Shown: positions 47,881-56,882, counted from the first letter of the stretch. The stretch: DNA of 64,000 nt from Tenggerimyces sp963762635 (GCA_963762635.1 CAVXLQ010000004.1:372001-436000), one strand, 5' to 3'. Numbers and translations are program-made. The notes: generated by a model from the sequence alone, not told the origin.

Positions 47881-50085
47881 ATGAGCAGACACCTCAGGTC
47901 CGCCTCCGTGGCGGCGACCGCGACGCTGTTGGGGTCGGTCGCGCTGGTTCCCGTGCTCGGTGGGCTGAGCTGGCTCGGGCCGGTGCTGCTCGCGGTCGCG
48001 TTCGTTGCCGCGACCGGCGTCGGGCTGCGGCAGCTCCGCCTGCCCCGACCGCTCGTGCCGGTCGTGCAGGTCGTCGCGCTCGGCTGGGCGTACGTCCTGA
48101 CCTGCGCCAACGAGGGCCTCGCGTACGGCGTCCTCCCGACCGCCGAGGCTCACCGCAGCGTCGCGGATCGCGTCGAGGTGGGGTTGCGGCTGATGGCGAC
48201 GTCGGATGCTCCGCTCGAGCCCGACCCGAACGTGATCATGGTGACCGCGATGGGCGTGGCACTCGTCGCGATCGTGGTCGACTGCCTCACCGCGACGTAT
48301 GAGCAGACCGCGTGGGCCGGGCTTCCGCTCCTCCTCCTGTACAGCGTGCCGACGTCCACGACGCGCAGTGCCTGGTCGGCGATCGCGTTCGTCCCCGCCG
48401 CGATCGGCTACATCCTGCTGCTGGCTCAGGAGAGTCGGCACCGGCTGACCGGCTGGGGCGACGTGCGGACCGACGCGCGCACCGGGCGGCGGATCGGCGC
48501 GCTCGTGATCGGGGTCGCGATCGCCGTTCCCGCGCTCGTTCCGAGCTGGCGCGGGATCACCATGCCCACCGAGCCGCAGGTCGGGCGAGGGGGCACGGCC
48601 ACGATCAGCGACCCCATCGCGGACCTTCGCCGCGACCTGCGGCGAGGTGAGGACGTCGACCTGCTGCGTTACACGACGAGCGGTCCGCCGGACTATCTGC
48701 GGCTGGTGGTGTTGGACGAGTTCTCGGACGGCACCTGGTCGGTCTCGGATCGGTCCGTTCAGCGGGGCGAGCTGCGTCCGCCGCCCGGCCTCGATCCCGC
48801 CGTCGAGCGGCTTGGCGTCTCGTACCGCATCAACACCAGCCGCGACTTCTCCTCGAGCTGGCTGCCCGTTCCCTATCCCGTGCGCGCTGTCGAAGCGCCG
48901 ATCACGTGGGCTTCCGACCCTGGCACGCTCGACGTCGCCGTGGACAGCCGCGAGACCGGTGGGATCGCCTACCAGGCAGAGAGTCTGCGCCTCGACCATG
49001 CGCCGGCCTCGCTCGCTCGTGCTGGCGCACCGCCGGCCGACGTTCTGCGGCGGTATGGCGGCGTGCCGGACGACGTTCCCGCGGCCGTCGCCCAACAGGC
49101 GAAGGCTATCGTCGCCAAGGCCGGTGCGAGGAACGCCTACGAGAAGGCCATGGCCTTGCAGGGTTGGTTCCTCGGCGAGTTCACGTACGACACGTCCGTC
49201 GTCCCCTCCGACGGCGGCGACGCGATGCTCGCGTTCCTGCGGGACAAGCGCGGCTACTGCGAGCAGTTCGCGGCGACGATGGCGATCATGGCGCGCCAGT
49301 TGGGCATTCCGGCCCGAGTCGCGGTCGGGTTCCTGCCGGGGGAGAGGGACGGCGACACCTACGTCGTCTCGGCGCACGACGCCCATGCCTGGCCGGAGCT
49401 CTACTTCGAGGGGCATGGCTGGGTGCGGTTCGAGCCGACGCCGCGTGGCGCCGGAGCGTCCGACTCTCCGTCGCCCGACCCGACGAGCACCTCGCCGACC
49501 GGTGGTCCAGTCGCGCCCGAGGTCGAGGACCAGCGCGATCGGGGAGCCGCTCCTGTAGGGCCCACCGGCTCGGGCGGCGATGAGGGGCCGAGCGTTCCCT
49601 TGTTGGCCGGAGGCCTTGTCGTTCTGCTGCTCTTCCTGCCGGCCCTGGTGCGAGGTCTCGTCCGTCGCTCGCGACTTCGCCGGCTCGAGCCCGGGAGACT
49701 GGTCGACGGGGTGTGGGCGGAGCTTGCCGACACCATGCGCGACCTGGGCCTGGGCTGGAACGACGCCGCCACGCCTCGTGCCGCCGGGCGCCGACTGGCC
49801 ACGCTCCTTCCCACCGCTCGGCCTTCCGAGGTCGAGGTGCTCGTCCGCTCGGTCGAGCGCGCTCGCTACGCGCGGACTCCGGGCGCGGTCGACGACCTGT
49901 CCGCGGCGCTGACCAGCGTGGTGGCGCAGCTGCGGGTCAGCCAACCACCCGTTCGGCGTCTGCTCGCGAGGCTGTTCCCGGCCTCGCTCGTCACTGGTCT
50001 GGGTACTGCACGCCAACCCAGATCCGGGCGAACAGGGCGAACAACATCACGGCGCCGATGGCTCCGGCCATCACGACCAGCGTGA
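47881..50085 (+). CDS. TgpA-like membrane protein with transglutaminase-like (DUF3488/YebA) domain
   Basis: The 734-residue protein starts at ATG 47881, 7 nt after GGAGG. About six N-terminal membrane helices come first. An extracytoplasmic transglutaminase core follows with GYCEQFAATMAIMARQLGIP (nucleophile Cys) and YVVSAHDAHAWPELYFEGHG (His and Asp). Then come a Ser/Pro/Gly linker, a further membrane helix (VPLLAGGLVVLLLFLPALVR) and a C-terminal cytoplasmic domain. Relatives sit in moxR-DUF58-tgpA operons; here moxR and DUF58 genes are missing. The final 95 nt overlap the convergent vWA gene, and the last 30 residues look like readthrough. Confidence 0.85.
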   Translation: MSRHLRSASVAATATLLGSVALVPVLGGLSWLGPVLLAVAFVAATGVGLRQLRLPRPLVPVVQVVALGWAYVLTCANEGLAYGVLPTAEAHRSVADRVEVGLRLMATSDAPLEPDPNVIMVTAMGVALVAIVVDCLTATYEQTAWAGLPLLLLYSVPTSTTRSAWSAIAFVPAAIGYILLLAQESRHRLTGWGDVRTDARTGRRIGALVIGVAIAVPALVPSWRGITMPTEPQVGRGGTATISDPIADLRRDLRRGEDVDLLRYTTSGPPDYLRLVVLDEFSDGTWSVSDRSVQRGELRPPPGLDPAVERLGVSYRINTSRDFSSSWLPVPYPVRAVEAPITWASDPGTLDVAVDSRETGGIAYQAESLRLDHAPASLARAGAPPADVLRRYGGVPDDVPAAVAQQAKAIVAKAGARNAYEKAMALQGWFLGEFTYDTSVVPSDGGDAMLAFLRDKRGYCEQFAATMAIMARQLGIPARVAVGFLPGERDGDTYVVSAHDAHAWPELYFEGHGWVRFEPTPRGAGASDSPSPDPTSTSPTGGPVAPEVEDQRDRGAAPVGPTGSGGDEGPSVPLLAGGLVVLLLFLPALVRGLVRRSRLRRLEPGRLVDGVWAELADTMRDLGLGWNDAATPRAAGRRLATLLPTARPSEVEVLVRSVERARYARTPGAVDDLSAALTSVVAQLRVSQPPVRRLLARLFPASLVTGLGTARQPRSGRTGRTTSRRRWLRPSRPA

Positions 50086-50998
50086 CCGTGTTCGACGGAA
50101 CCTCGGCATCGACGGCCCTGGCAACCGAGGCCGGCAAGGCGACGGTGGTCGACGTGGTCACGCCGCCGCGCTTGGCGGTGACCTGCACCTGCTCGGGAGC
50201 GGGCTCGGGGACCTTGAAGCGGAGGTCGTACCTGCTCTGCACGTCGTCCAACGCGCGGCCCGCCGCGGCGACGAGCTGGGTCGGATCGTCGGTGAGGGAG
50301 ACGGTTCCGCCGGTCTTGGCGGCGAGCTCGTCCAGCGCCTTGTTCGGCGTGCGACCGTCGTCCAGGCGGACCACGTAGATCGCGACATCGCTCGTCACGG
50401 CGCGCGCCTGCAGAGCCTTGATGGTCTCGGCGGAGCTCGGGTACGTGCCGACGTCGAACAGCACGAGCGAACGGTTCCGCCCAGGCTGGCGGGGCGACTG
50501 CTCGAACAGGTGCAAGCCCTCGGTGAGCAGGGCATGGATGGTCAGGTCAGGTCGGACTCGGTCCAACGCGAGGACTGTGGCCGACGTGTCGTCCGACAGC
50601 ATGTCGTCGGTGCTCCCGGCGACGCCGACCCGGGATCCCGTGGGGACGCTCAGCAGCACCTCGGCGGCCGCACCACGTACTCCGCGCCACACCGGTGCGG
50701 GCGAGGACGTGGCGTAGACCAGCATCAGGTCGAGGCCCTGCGCGCCGCGCCGGGACACCTTGACGGGATCGCCCTCCGCGCGCGGGGACACCGAGAACAC
50801 CGTGGTCGGCACCGGAGTCGGCGTCTCGGCGTCGAGCCGCAGGATGAGGCTGATGTTCCGTTCGCCGTCGGCGAGGACACTCACCACGTGCAGCTTGCTC
50901 GCCGACGGCGTTTGGGCTTGGGCGGGTATGCCCACGCTGAACCCGACCGCCAGCATCGCGATCGCCAGCGCGGCTGCCCTGCGTCCCAGCCGCGTCAT
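49991..50998 (-). CDS. Secreted, membrane-anchored von Willebrand A-like protein
   Basis: The 335-residue protein has an N-terminal signal peptide (AAALAIAMLAVGFSVGIPAQ), a vWA-like fold (LDLMLVYATSS, VLFDVGTYPSSAETIKALQA, VAIYVVRLDDGR) and one C-terminal membrane helix (TLVVMAGAIGAVMLFALFAR). The metal site D-x-S-x-S is not intact (LFDVGTYPSS), so metal-dependent ligand binding is doubtful. Its ATG overlaps the stop of the class F sortase gene (ATGA). It ends the lipoprotein-sortase-vWA operon. Confidence 0.78.
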   Translation of the reverse strand: MTRLGRRAAALAIAMLAVGFSVGIPAQAQTPSASKLHVVSVLADGERNISLILRLDAETPTPVPTTVFSVSPRAEGDPVKVSRRGAQGLDLMLVYATSSPAPVWRGVRGAAAEVLLSVPTGSRVGVAGSTDDMLSDDTSATVLALDRVRPDLTIHALLTEGLHLFEQSPRQPGRNRSLVLFDVGTYPSSAETIKALQARAVTSDVAIYVVRLDDGRTPNKALDELAAKTGGTVSLTDDPTQLVAAAGRALDDVQSRYDLRFKVPEPAPEQVQVTAKRGGVTTSTTVALPASVARAVDAEVPSNTVTLVVMAGAIGAVMLFALFARIWVGVQYPDQ

Positions 50999-51648
50999 GA
51001 CACACCGCCCTTGGGGAGCGAGGCGAACACGATGACGTTGGCCTGGTAGCCACCGGCGGAACGGATGTAGTCGCCGCCGCAGGTGATCAGGCGAAGGGTC
51101 GGCTCGACGGTCGGAAAGTACACGTCCACAGAGGGAAACTCGTCCTTCTCGAACTTCTCGACCCGGTCGACGACGAACCGCACGACGGACTTGTCGACGC
51201 GATGGACCACCACGGTGTCGCCCTTTCGCAGCTTGTGCAGGCGGTAGAACACCGCCGGGCCCGTGTCCGAGTCGACGTGCCCCAGCACGACGGAGGCACC
51301 GACCTGACCGGGCGGTGCGCTGTCGACGTACCAAGCGGCGTGACTCGGCTTGCGCGGTACGCCGATCGTTCCGTCTGCTTGTTTGCCGACGCGCTCGAGG
51401 TCACTCTCGACGCCCAGCGCGGGAATGTCGATCCGTACGGGCGCGGCGGCGGCCTTGACGTCGCGCGGTGCTCGGTACTGCTTGACGGCGTTCGGGGCGT
51501 GCTGCGCCTCCGGCGCCGGGGCGTGCGTGGACGGTGCGGCGCCCGGCGACGACGTACTCGTACTCGATTCCTGGCACGCCGCCGCGCCGCTGAGGATCAG
51601 AACGCTGGCAACCAAGAGTGCACCTCTTCGGAATGGGATCCGAGCCAT
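50995..51648 (-). CDS. Class F sortase, predicted lipoprotein
   Basis: The 217-residue protein has a lipoprotein-type signal (LLVASVLILSGAAACQ) and a Ser/Thr/Pro-rich spacer. The sortase fold follows: VRIDIPALGVESDLERVG, VLGHVDSDTGPAVFYRLHKL (catalytic His) and LRLITCGGDYIRS (catalytic Cys). The Arg usually found 12-13 residues after the Cys is Gln/Ala here; the nearest Arg is at Cys+6. No LPxTG-type substrate gene is evident nearby. It lies 2 nt after the lipoprotein stop and overlaps the vWA gene. Confidence 0.85.
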   Translation of the reverse strand: MARIPFRRGALLVASVLILSGAAACQESSTSTSSPGAAPSTHAPAPEAQHAPNAVKQYRAPRDVKAAAAPVRIDIPALGVESDLERVGKQADGTIGVPRKPSHAAWYVDSAPPGQVGASVVLGHVDSDTGPAVFYRLHKLRKGDTVVVHRVDKSVVRFVVDRVEKFEKDEFPSVDVYFPTVEPTLRLITCGGDYIRSAGGYQANVIVFASLPKGGVS

Positions 51649-51650
51649 GC

Positions 51651-53012
51651 CTACCTGCCGCCGGCAGCGGCACCTCCGCCGCCTGTTGCCGCACCGCCCT
51701 TGGGCATTTGCTTGGCAGTGCCGCTTTCGATCGCCTTCGCGAGGTTGTCCGCGATCGCGAACATGAACTGATAGCCCTCGTACGTGATTTGGTGCGCCTT
51801 GGCGTAATCCCCATCTTGGAACGAAGTAATCGAGGTCAGCAGCTGTTCGTCGTGGTGGTGCGCGACTTCGACGAACGCTGTCGCTGCCTTCTTGTCCTTG
51901 ACCGCGGACGCGAGGAAGCTGCCGAACTTGTCGCCCCACTGGTCGAGGCTGGTGCGTGCCTTCGCCTCGCCGGCTGGGTCCTTCTCGACGACGGCGGTGG
52001 TGAACGCCACGACCGCGTTGACGTGGTCGGCCCACAGGTCGCCGAACTGGTCCGCCGCGTTGGCGCCGAAGACCGCGTTGATGGCCTGGCCCAGCTCGCG
52101 GGTGTTGCCGTCGAGGGCTAGCGCGGCCTGGCTGAACTCGGGGCTCTTCGCGAGAGCGGCCCTGGTCACGTCGACGACGAGCTCGGAGTGCTCACCGAGG
52201 AGCTGTCCCAGCGCCGAACGGAGTTGCTGCGGCGGGTCGTCGAAGCCTGCGGGCAGCTCGCCCGGCCTGGCGGACACCGTTGCGCCCGCGAGTCCCTTGC
52301 CGGTGCTGAACATCGCGGCGTACGCCTCGCGCTCGAGCTTGTACGCCTGCTTGTAGTCGCCTGCGGCGTACGCGTCGATCTGGGCGATCAGGTGGTGAAT
52401 GTGCCCGTTGACGCTCTCCGTGACGGCCTCGGCGGGGAGCTCGCCCTTGGTCGCGGTGGAGATGAACTCGCCGTACTCCTTGGTGTAGGCGTCGAGATCC
52501 GCCATCGCCTTCTGCTTGGCCGTCTTGTCCTTGTCGGCAAGGGCCTTGCTGTACGCGAAGAGCGCGGAGACGTGCTGCGTCCAGAGCTGCTTGAACTTCT
52601 CGCCGCCCGCCGTGCCGTACGAGGACGCGACGACGGCTGAGAGCTCGGTGGTGTTGTGGCCGAGCGCGGCGGTGGCGGCCTCGAGGAAGTCGGGGCTCTT
52701 GTTCAGCTGGCCGCGCATGAGCCGTACGGCGAGAACGGCGTGCTGGCCAAGGAGTTGCTCCAGCTGGAACCGCACCTGCTGCGGCGGCGCGCTCGCGGGC
52801 AACGGCGCGTGCTTGGTGCCGGCATGCGGCGCCTGAGCCTGCGCCTTTGCCTCCTTCGGCGGCGCTACGGCCGCATTGGGTTGGGCGTGCTTGGCATGCC
52901 CGGTGTCCACTTTCGCCCCGGCTGGGTTGTGGTTCACCACGTACTGCGAGCAAGCGCCAAGCACAACGAGTAGAGCAAGCGCGGCAAAGCCGCGCATGTA
53001 TCGAGACAACAT
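51651..53012 (-). CDS. Lipoprotein with two tandem helical domains
   Basis: The 453-residue protein has a lipobox (ALALLVVLGACSQ), a Pro/Ala/Lys spacer, then two homologous helical domains of about 150 residues: QLEQLLGQHAVLAVRLMRGQ with ALGHNTTELSAVVASSYG, and ALGQLLGEHSELVVDVTRAA with ALDGNTRELGQAINAVFG. The domains share DYKQAYKLEREAYAAMFSTG and DYAKAHQITYEGYQFMFAIA endings. Similar domains occur in secreted Bacillales proteins that databases often label copper amine oxidase (from memory). It is the first gene of an operon with a class F sortase and a vWA protein. There is no sorting signal at its Gly-rich C-terminus. Confidence 0.75.
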   Translation of the reverse strand: MLSRYMRGFAALALLVVLGACSQYVVNHNPAGAKVDTGHAKHAQPNAAVAPPKEAKAQAQAPHAGTKHAPLPASAPPQQVRFQLEQLLGQHAVLAVRLMRGQLNKSPDFLEAATAALGHNTTELSAVVASSYGTAGGEKFKQLWTQHVSALFAYSKALADKDKTAKQKAMADLDAYTKEYGEFISTATKGELPAEAVTESVNGHIHHLIAQIDAYAAGDYKQAYKLEREAYAAMFSTGKGLAGATVSARPGELPAGFDDPPQQLRSALGQLLGEHSELVVDVTRAALAKSPEFSQAALALDGNTRELGQAINAVFGANAADQFGDLWADHVNAVVAFTTAVVEKDPAGEAKARTSLDQWGDKFGSFLASAVKDKKAATAFVEVAHHHDEQLLTSITSFQDGDYAKAHQITYEGYQFMFAIADNLAKAIESGTAKQMPKGGAATGGGGAAAGGR

Positions 53013-53309
53013 TTGACGTACCCCACGGCTGGACCGAGACGAAGCTGGTTCCCTGCTACGTCAGCTGCGTTCGTTTCGTCGCCAGGCTAGGTGGCTATGT
53101 TGCGGCGCGTTGGGGTTTCTATGGAAAGTTCGGCCCTATTCTGGCCATGGATGTCGGAAATAAAATGACATTGCGAGTTATCGCCAGGTCTTTCCGTCTC
53201 TCGGAATGGTAGCAGAACGCATCGCTTTGATTTCATAGAGTTCAACCAGGTTGCTGGTGGTTGTTTTACGTGTTGAAACGCTCGCCGTTGGTTATTGGTT
53301 ACACCAGGT
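53013..53309. other. AT-richer promoter region of the lipoprotein-sortase-vWA operon
   Basis: This 297-nt region is notably AT-richer than its surroundings, for example around 53155-53185 (GGAAATAAAATGACATTGCG) and 53255-53300. It must carry the leftward operon promoter. I could not assign boxes, and it contains no plausible gene. Confidence 0.5.
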
Positions 53310-53853
53310 TCACCGGTATACCGCTCGAACGGCCCCGATCAGCTCTCCGGTCAGCTCAACGGGCCGCTTGGCGTAGCCGATCGGGTGCACGTTCGTGAGC
53401 AGCGACACCGTCATATCGGTGACCGAGTCCCCGATCAGAACGCACGACTCCGGTGCGATCCCCACCATCGCAAGCGCTCGGCGGATCGGCGCGTGAGTTG
53501 TTGCTGACGATCAGCACGGGCCACCCGTTCTCGTGGCAAGCAGCGATCGTGTCGTGCCCACCGGGCGTCGCCCTCGCCACGCCCGCGGCGGCCACCTCGC
53601 CGGCGATGAGCGCGTCCTCGACCACGGTCGCCGACCCTCGCTCGTAGGCAAACGTCAGTATCGCGAGCGGGTCGTCGGTCGATGCCAGCCGCGACGGGAG
53701 CTCGGAGCGGATGGTCTGCCGCAGCTGGTCGGCGAGAGCCGCGTTCCGTCCGTCCTCGAGAAGCGGGCACACCGGCCCGTCGAAGTCGAGCAGCACCCCA
53801 CGCGTGCCAGCGAGCAGACCGGTCAGGGACTCGATGTCAGCTCGCGTGCCCAT
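53310..53853 (-). pseudogene. HAD-superfamily hydrolase with a single-base frameshift
   Basis: From ATG 53853 the frame reads GTRGVLLDFDGPVCPLLEDG (HAD motif I, D-x-D), a helical cap, and GWPVLIVSNNS (motif II). At about 53491-53496 one extra base shifts the frame. The next frame continues APIRRALAMVGIAPESCVLI, then GDSVTDMTVSLL (motif IV, GDSxxD) and a TGA at 53310-53312. Corrected length is about 180 residues, like small phosphoglycolate-phosphatase-type proteins. All catalytic motifs survive across the two frames, so this is a sequence error or a fresh mutation. The 5' end overlaps the GNAT gene by 17 nt. Confidence 0.7.
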
Positions 53854-54505
53854 GTTCCTCGCCCGCGCCGAGCATCGCCCGAACGTCGTCGTCGAGGCCC
53901 TCGATCGCGACCTCGTGGCGGCGGTTCGCCTCCCAGTCCTCCCGGCTGAGCCGCCAGCGGCGACTGACGAGGCGCTCACCGTTCGCGACCTGGTGCTCGA
54001 TCCCGTCAGGCCGGTACCCGAGCTTGCGCGACACGCCTTCCGACGGACTGTTGCCATCGAGTGAGTCACTGAGCGCATAGTCGGCGCCCAACCCCGTGAA
54101 CAGGAACTCGAGCGCGGCGGCCCGCATCTCCGTACCGAGGCCCTTCCCGTGATGCGCCAGCCCGAGCCACGACCCACTCGCCGCCTCCCGAGTGACCCCA
54201 AAATCCGTGGCGGTGATGTCCTGCTTGCCGATCACCGCGCCATCGAGAACGGTGACGAACGGCAAGGTCCACTTCAGCGGCGAGCACTCGGCCAGGAGCC
54301 GCAGGTTCCACAAGATCGAGGTCCGCCCTCGCTCAACCGGCGGGTCCTGAGCCCAAGTCGTGAGGTACGGCCTGAACTCCGAACCATGAATCCCCGCGGC
54401 GGCCACCTCCGCGAGCGCCGCGAAGTCATCGAAATCGGGCAGCCGCAGCTCCAACCGTTCGGTACGAAGCCGCAGCCGATAAGTCGGCAGATAGTCGGCA
54501 ATCAT
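53837..54505 (-). CDS. GNAT family acetyltransferase (RimJ/RimL-like)
   Basis: The 222-residue protein starts MIADYLPTYRLRLRTERLEL, the usual opening of RimJ/RimL-type enzymes. It contains LDGAVIGKQDITATDFGVTR, ASGSWLGLAHHGKGLGTEMR with the CoA-binding H-x-G-K-G-L-G loop, and LSDSLDGNSPSEGVSRKLGY. This type acetylates N-terminal amines or small molecules; the substrate is unknown. The stop lies 17 nt inside the HAD gene. Confidence 0.85.
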   Translation of the reverse strand: MIADYLPTYRLRLRTERLELRLPDFDDFAALAEVAAAGIHGSEFRPYLTTWAQDPPVERGRTSILWNLRLLAECSPLKWTLPFVTVLDGAVIGKQDITATDFGVTREAASGSWLGLAHHGKGLGTEMRAAALEFLFTGLGADYALSDSLDGNSPSEGVSRKLGYRPDGIEHQVANGERLVSRRWRLSREDWEANRRHEVAIEGLDDDVRAMLGAGEEHGHAS

Positions 54506-54523
54506 CTGCGGATCGTATCCACG

Positions 54524-55594
54524 TCACGCCGATTCCCCCTTGTCGAACGCGGCTCGCGTCGCGGCCGCGGCTGCGCGGATGTACGCGGGATCGAACCACT
54601 TCCAGTCGACCTCGGCGCCACCGTCGTGGCGCGTCTCGATGTGCCGCCGGTACACGTAGCTCATGAGGTACAACGGCCGCATGCGCATCACCGCCTCGAG
54701 GCGGTCGAGCTCCTCGTCGGTCAGCTCGACGTGTCGGCGGTAGGCGTTGACACCAGCGTCGATCTCGTCCTGGTTGAGCCAGGTGCCCCACATCAGGTAG
54801 GCGAAGTCGGAGAGACGCGGACCGCGCCCAGACGTCATCCAGTGGATTGCGACGGGCCCTTGCTCGGTCACGATCACGTGGTCGGGGCTGGCCATGATAT
54901 TGCCGTGGAGCAGCGCCTCGGGAAGACCGTGAGCGTCCTCGGCCGCGCGCACCTGGTCTCGGAGCTGCTCGAATCGCTGGCGATGGGCCGCCGCGACCTT
55001 CGTGTCCACTGAGTCGAGAAACGACAGGGCGGCCAGCAGGTCCTGATGCGGCCAGCCCTCCCGGCTCGTGTCATCACCAGCGGCTCCGCCCGGGCGACTG
55101 GCCGATTCGTCGAACGGCAGCGCGTGGAGCCGTCCGAGCAGGTCACCCATGATCGCGATCTCGCTGCCCTTGGGCATGGGCTCGCCTTCGACGAACCTGG
55201 TGACGAGGACCGCGCTGCCCTCGAAGTCGGACACCGCGTCGTCGACCGCGAGACGCTCCGCGGGGTAGTCCTGCCGCTCCAGGAATCGCAGAATCGCGGC
55301 GTCACCCTCGGCACCGGCCCTCGGCCGGGCGGGGTTGAACACACGCGCGATCCACGGGTCGCCGTAACGGCGGTCAATGCGGAAGACGTACGTGGCGTGC
55401 ATGCTGAGCTTCGTCGCCGCAGTCGCGTCGATGCCGTAGCGATCCCGCAGATGCGCGACCAGCCGGTCGGCGGCGGGTTCGTGACGCATGCGTGCGCCGA
55501 GGCCCTCGAGCTCCGTCAACGCCTCCGTATAACGCTGCCCGGTCTCTTGCGCGTGGCGCCGGACAACCTTCTTGAAACTGGCGTCCTTGGTCAT
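54524..55594 (-). CDS. Phosphotransferase-fold protein with altered catalytic loop (possible pseudokinase)
   Basis: The 356-residue protein starts at ATG 55594 behind GAGGAGG. An N-terminal leader (MTKDASFKKVVRRHAQETGQ) precedes an APH/choline-kinase fold: FRIDRRYGDPWIARVFNPAR, AVLVTRFVEGEPMPKGSEI and MGDLLGRLHALPF. Where active enzymes have H-G-D-x4-N and I-D-W, this one has LLHGNIMASPDH (Asn232 for the catalytic Asp) and VAIHW (His251 for the metal Asp). GRGPRLSDFAYLMWGTWLNQ follows normally. Loss of both acidic residues suggests a non-catalytic or altered activity. A terminator-like hairpin lies upstream, after the ScyD-like gene. Confidence 0.75.
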   Translation of the reverse strand: MTKDASFKKVVRRHAQETGQRYTEALTELEGLGARMRHEPAADRLVAHLRDRYGIDATAATKLSMHATYVFRIDRRYGDPWIARVFNPARPRAGAEGDAAILRFLERQDYPAERLAVDDAVSDFEGSAVLVTRFVEGEPMPKGSEIAIMGDLLGRLHALPFDESASRPGGAAGDDTSREGWPHQDLLAALSFLDSVDTKVAAAHRQRFEQLRDQVRAAEDAHGLPEALLHGNIMASPDHVIVTEQGPVAIHWMTSGRGPRLSDFAYLMWGTWLNQDEIDAGVNAYRRHVELTDEELDRLEAVMRMRPLYLMSYVYRRHIETRHDGGAEVDWKWFDPAYIRAAAAATRAAFDKGESA

Positions 55595-55804
55595 GACAAG
55601 CCTCCTCGTCACACCTTCGTCCCCCAGCGACGCGGTGTCGGAGAATGGCCTGTGAGTTCAACGACCGAGAGGGCTGATCCCCTTCGCCAACGGAACCCCA
55701 GCTGGGGTGGACGTTCCACAGCTCGGCGACCGGTCGACGCCGTAGCCCCACTCTTTCCGAGCCGCCATGCGTTCGTCAAGCGGTGGCGCAAGGTGTCGGA
55801 CGAA

Positions 55805-55846
55805 CGACATCCCTGCTGCAGAGTCGATCCGCAAGCAGGGATGTCG
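55805..55846 (-). terminator. Hairpin downstream of the ScyD/ScyE-like gene
   Basis: CGACATCCCTGCT (55805-55817) pairs perfectly with AGCAGGGATGTCG (55834-55846) around a 16-nt loop. It starts 13 nt past the leftward ScyD-like stop at 55860. Confidence 0.7.
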
Positions 55847-55859
55847 GGTCCGCGCTCGT

Positions 55860-56882
55860 TCAGTGACGGACGTTGTCGATCTTGTAGACGTCGCCGACGA
55901 CCGAGACGATGTAGGCGGTGTCGTTGACGAACTCCATGGACGTGGGCCGGTCGAGGACGAGCTCGTGGCCGCGGCGGTCGACGACTGGGGTCAGGGTTCC
56001 GTTGTGTCTCACGGTGACCAGTCGGCCGGTGTCCGGGGATGCCGGCGAGCCCTCGCCGACGCGGTCCCACTGGCCCTGGGAGAGGCCGTAGAGCTTGCCG
56101 TTCGGGCCCCGTTCGACGTCGATCAGCATGCTGGCCCCGCTGGCGAGTTCGACGGGGTCCGATCCGCGGGGGAGGGCGAGGATCTTTCCATCTTCCGGAT
56201 TGTGCGGATTCGGGCCGGCCTGCGTGATGAAGATCTTGCCATGGGCAACTTCGAGCCCGGTCGGAACGACGTTCTCGAACGTCGCGATCTCGTTGATCGA
56301 GCCGTTCCGCGATATCCGCAAAACTCGGTTGTGATGTCCGTCGGTAACCAGGAATCCGCCACGGTACGACTCCATGGAGTAGAACACGCCAGTGTCCACG
56401 AAGAACGCCGGTTCCGGAGGGTTGTCGACTGACCACTTACCGAGGTCGGCAACGACGGTAGCGCTGCCATCGCGGTTGATGCGGTAGATGCCGTTCTTGT
56501 CGTCGCTATTGCCGAACGGCTCGCCGAAGATCATTCCGCTGACCAGTGTGACGAGCACATAGGCAGTCCGGCCAACGAAGACGATATCGACCGGTCCGCC
56601 GATATCATTGGTGAATGCCTTCACCGGAAGCCCTGTGGCGTACGGGGTCACCCGACCACTGCGGCGATCGATGCGCAGCACACTGCCTGAGCTTCCATCC
56701 GTGACGTACAGCGCCCCATCTGGGCCAATCGTGCTCCCGGTGACGAAGGTGCCGTCTCCAAAACTGGCGAGCTGCGTGACCACCGGGCCTTTACGATCGT
56801 GCGCACCCGCTGTCGGTGCGAATGCCGTGACCAAGAGGCCGACAATGGCGATGAACAGACCTATCCGACGCTGGACAGACAT
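55860..56882 (-). CDS. ScyD/ScyE-like secreted beta-propeller protein
   Basis: The 340-residue protein starts at ATG 56882 (GAGGGGA upstream) with a signal peptide (LFIAIVGLLVTAFAPTAGAH). NHL/SMP-30-like blades repeat through the protein (GPDGALYVTDGSSGSVLRID, GGFLVTDGHHNRVLRISRNG, PTGLEVAHGKIFITQAG, GPNGKLYGLSQGQ). ScyD/ScyE-type proteins were named from the cyanobacterial scytonemin cluster, but most bacterial members are of unknown function. It may bind or hydrolyse an extracellular ligand. Confidence 0.8.
   Translation of the reverse strand: MSVQRRIGLFIAIVGLLVTAFAPTAGAHDRKGPVVTQLASFGDGTFVTGSTIGPDGALYVTDGSSGSVLRIDRRSGRVTPYATGLPVKAFTNDIGGPVDIVFVGRTAYVLVTLVSGMIFGEPFGNSDDKNGIYRINRDGSATVVADLGKWSVDNPPEPAFFVDTGVFYSMESYRGGFLVTDGHHNRVLRISRNGSINEIATFENVVPTGLEVAHGKIFITQAGPNPHNPEDGKILALPRGSDPVELASGASMLIDVERGPNGKLYGLSQGQWDRVGEGSPASPDTGRLVTVRHNGTLTPVVDRRGHELVLDRPTSMEFVNDTAYIVSVVGDVYKIDNVRH

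Noticed and set aside
48232..48242. GTGATCATGG in the transglutaminase gene as a fourth palindromic element
   Set aside because: There is no mirrored arm or second unit, and it lies within coding sequence.
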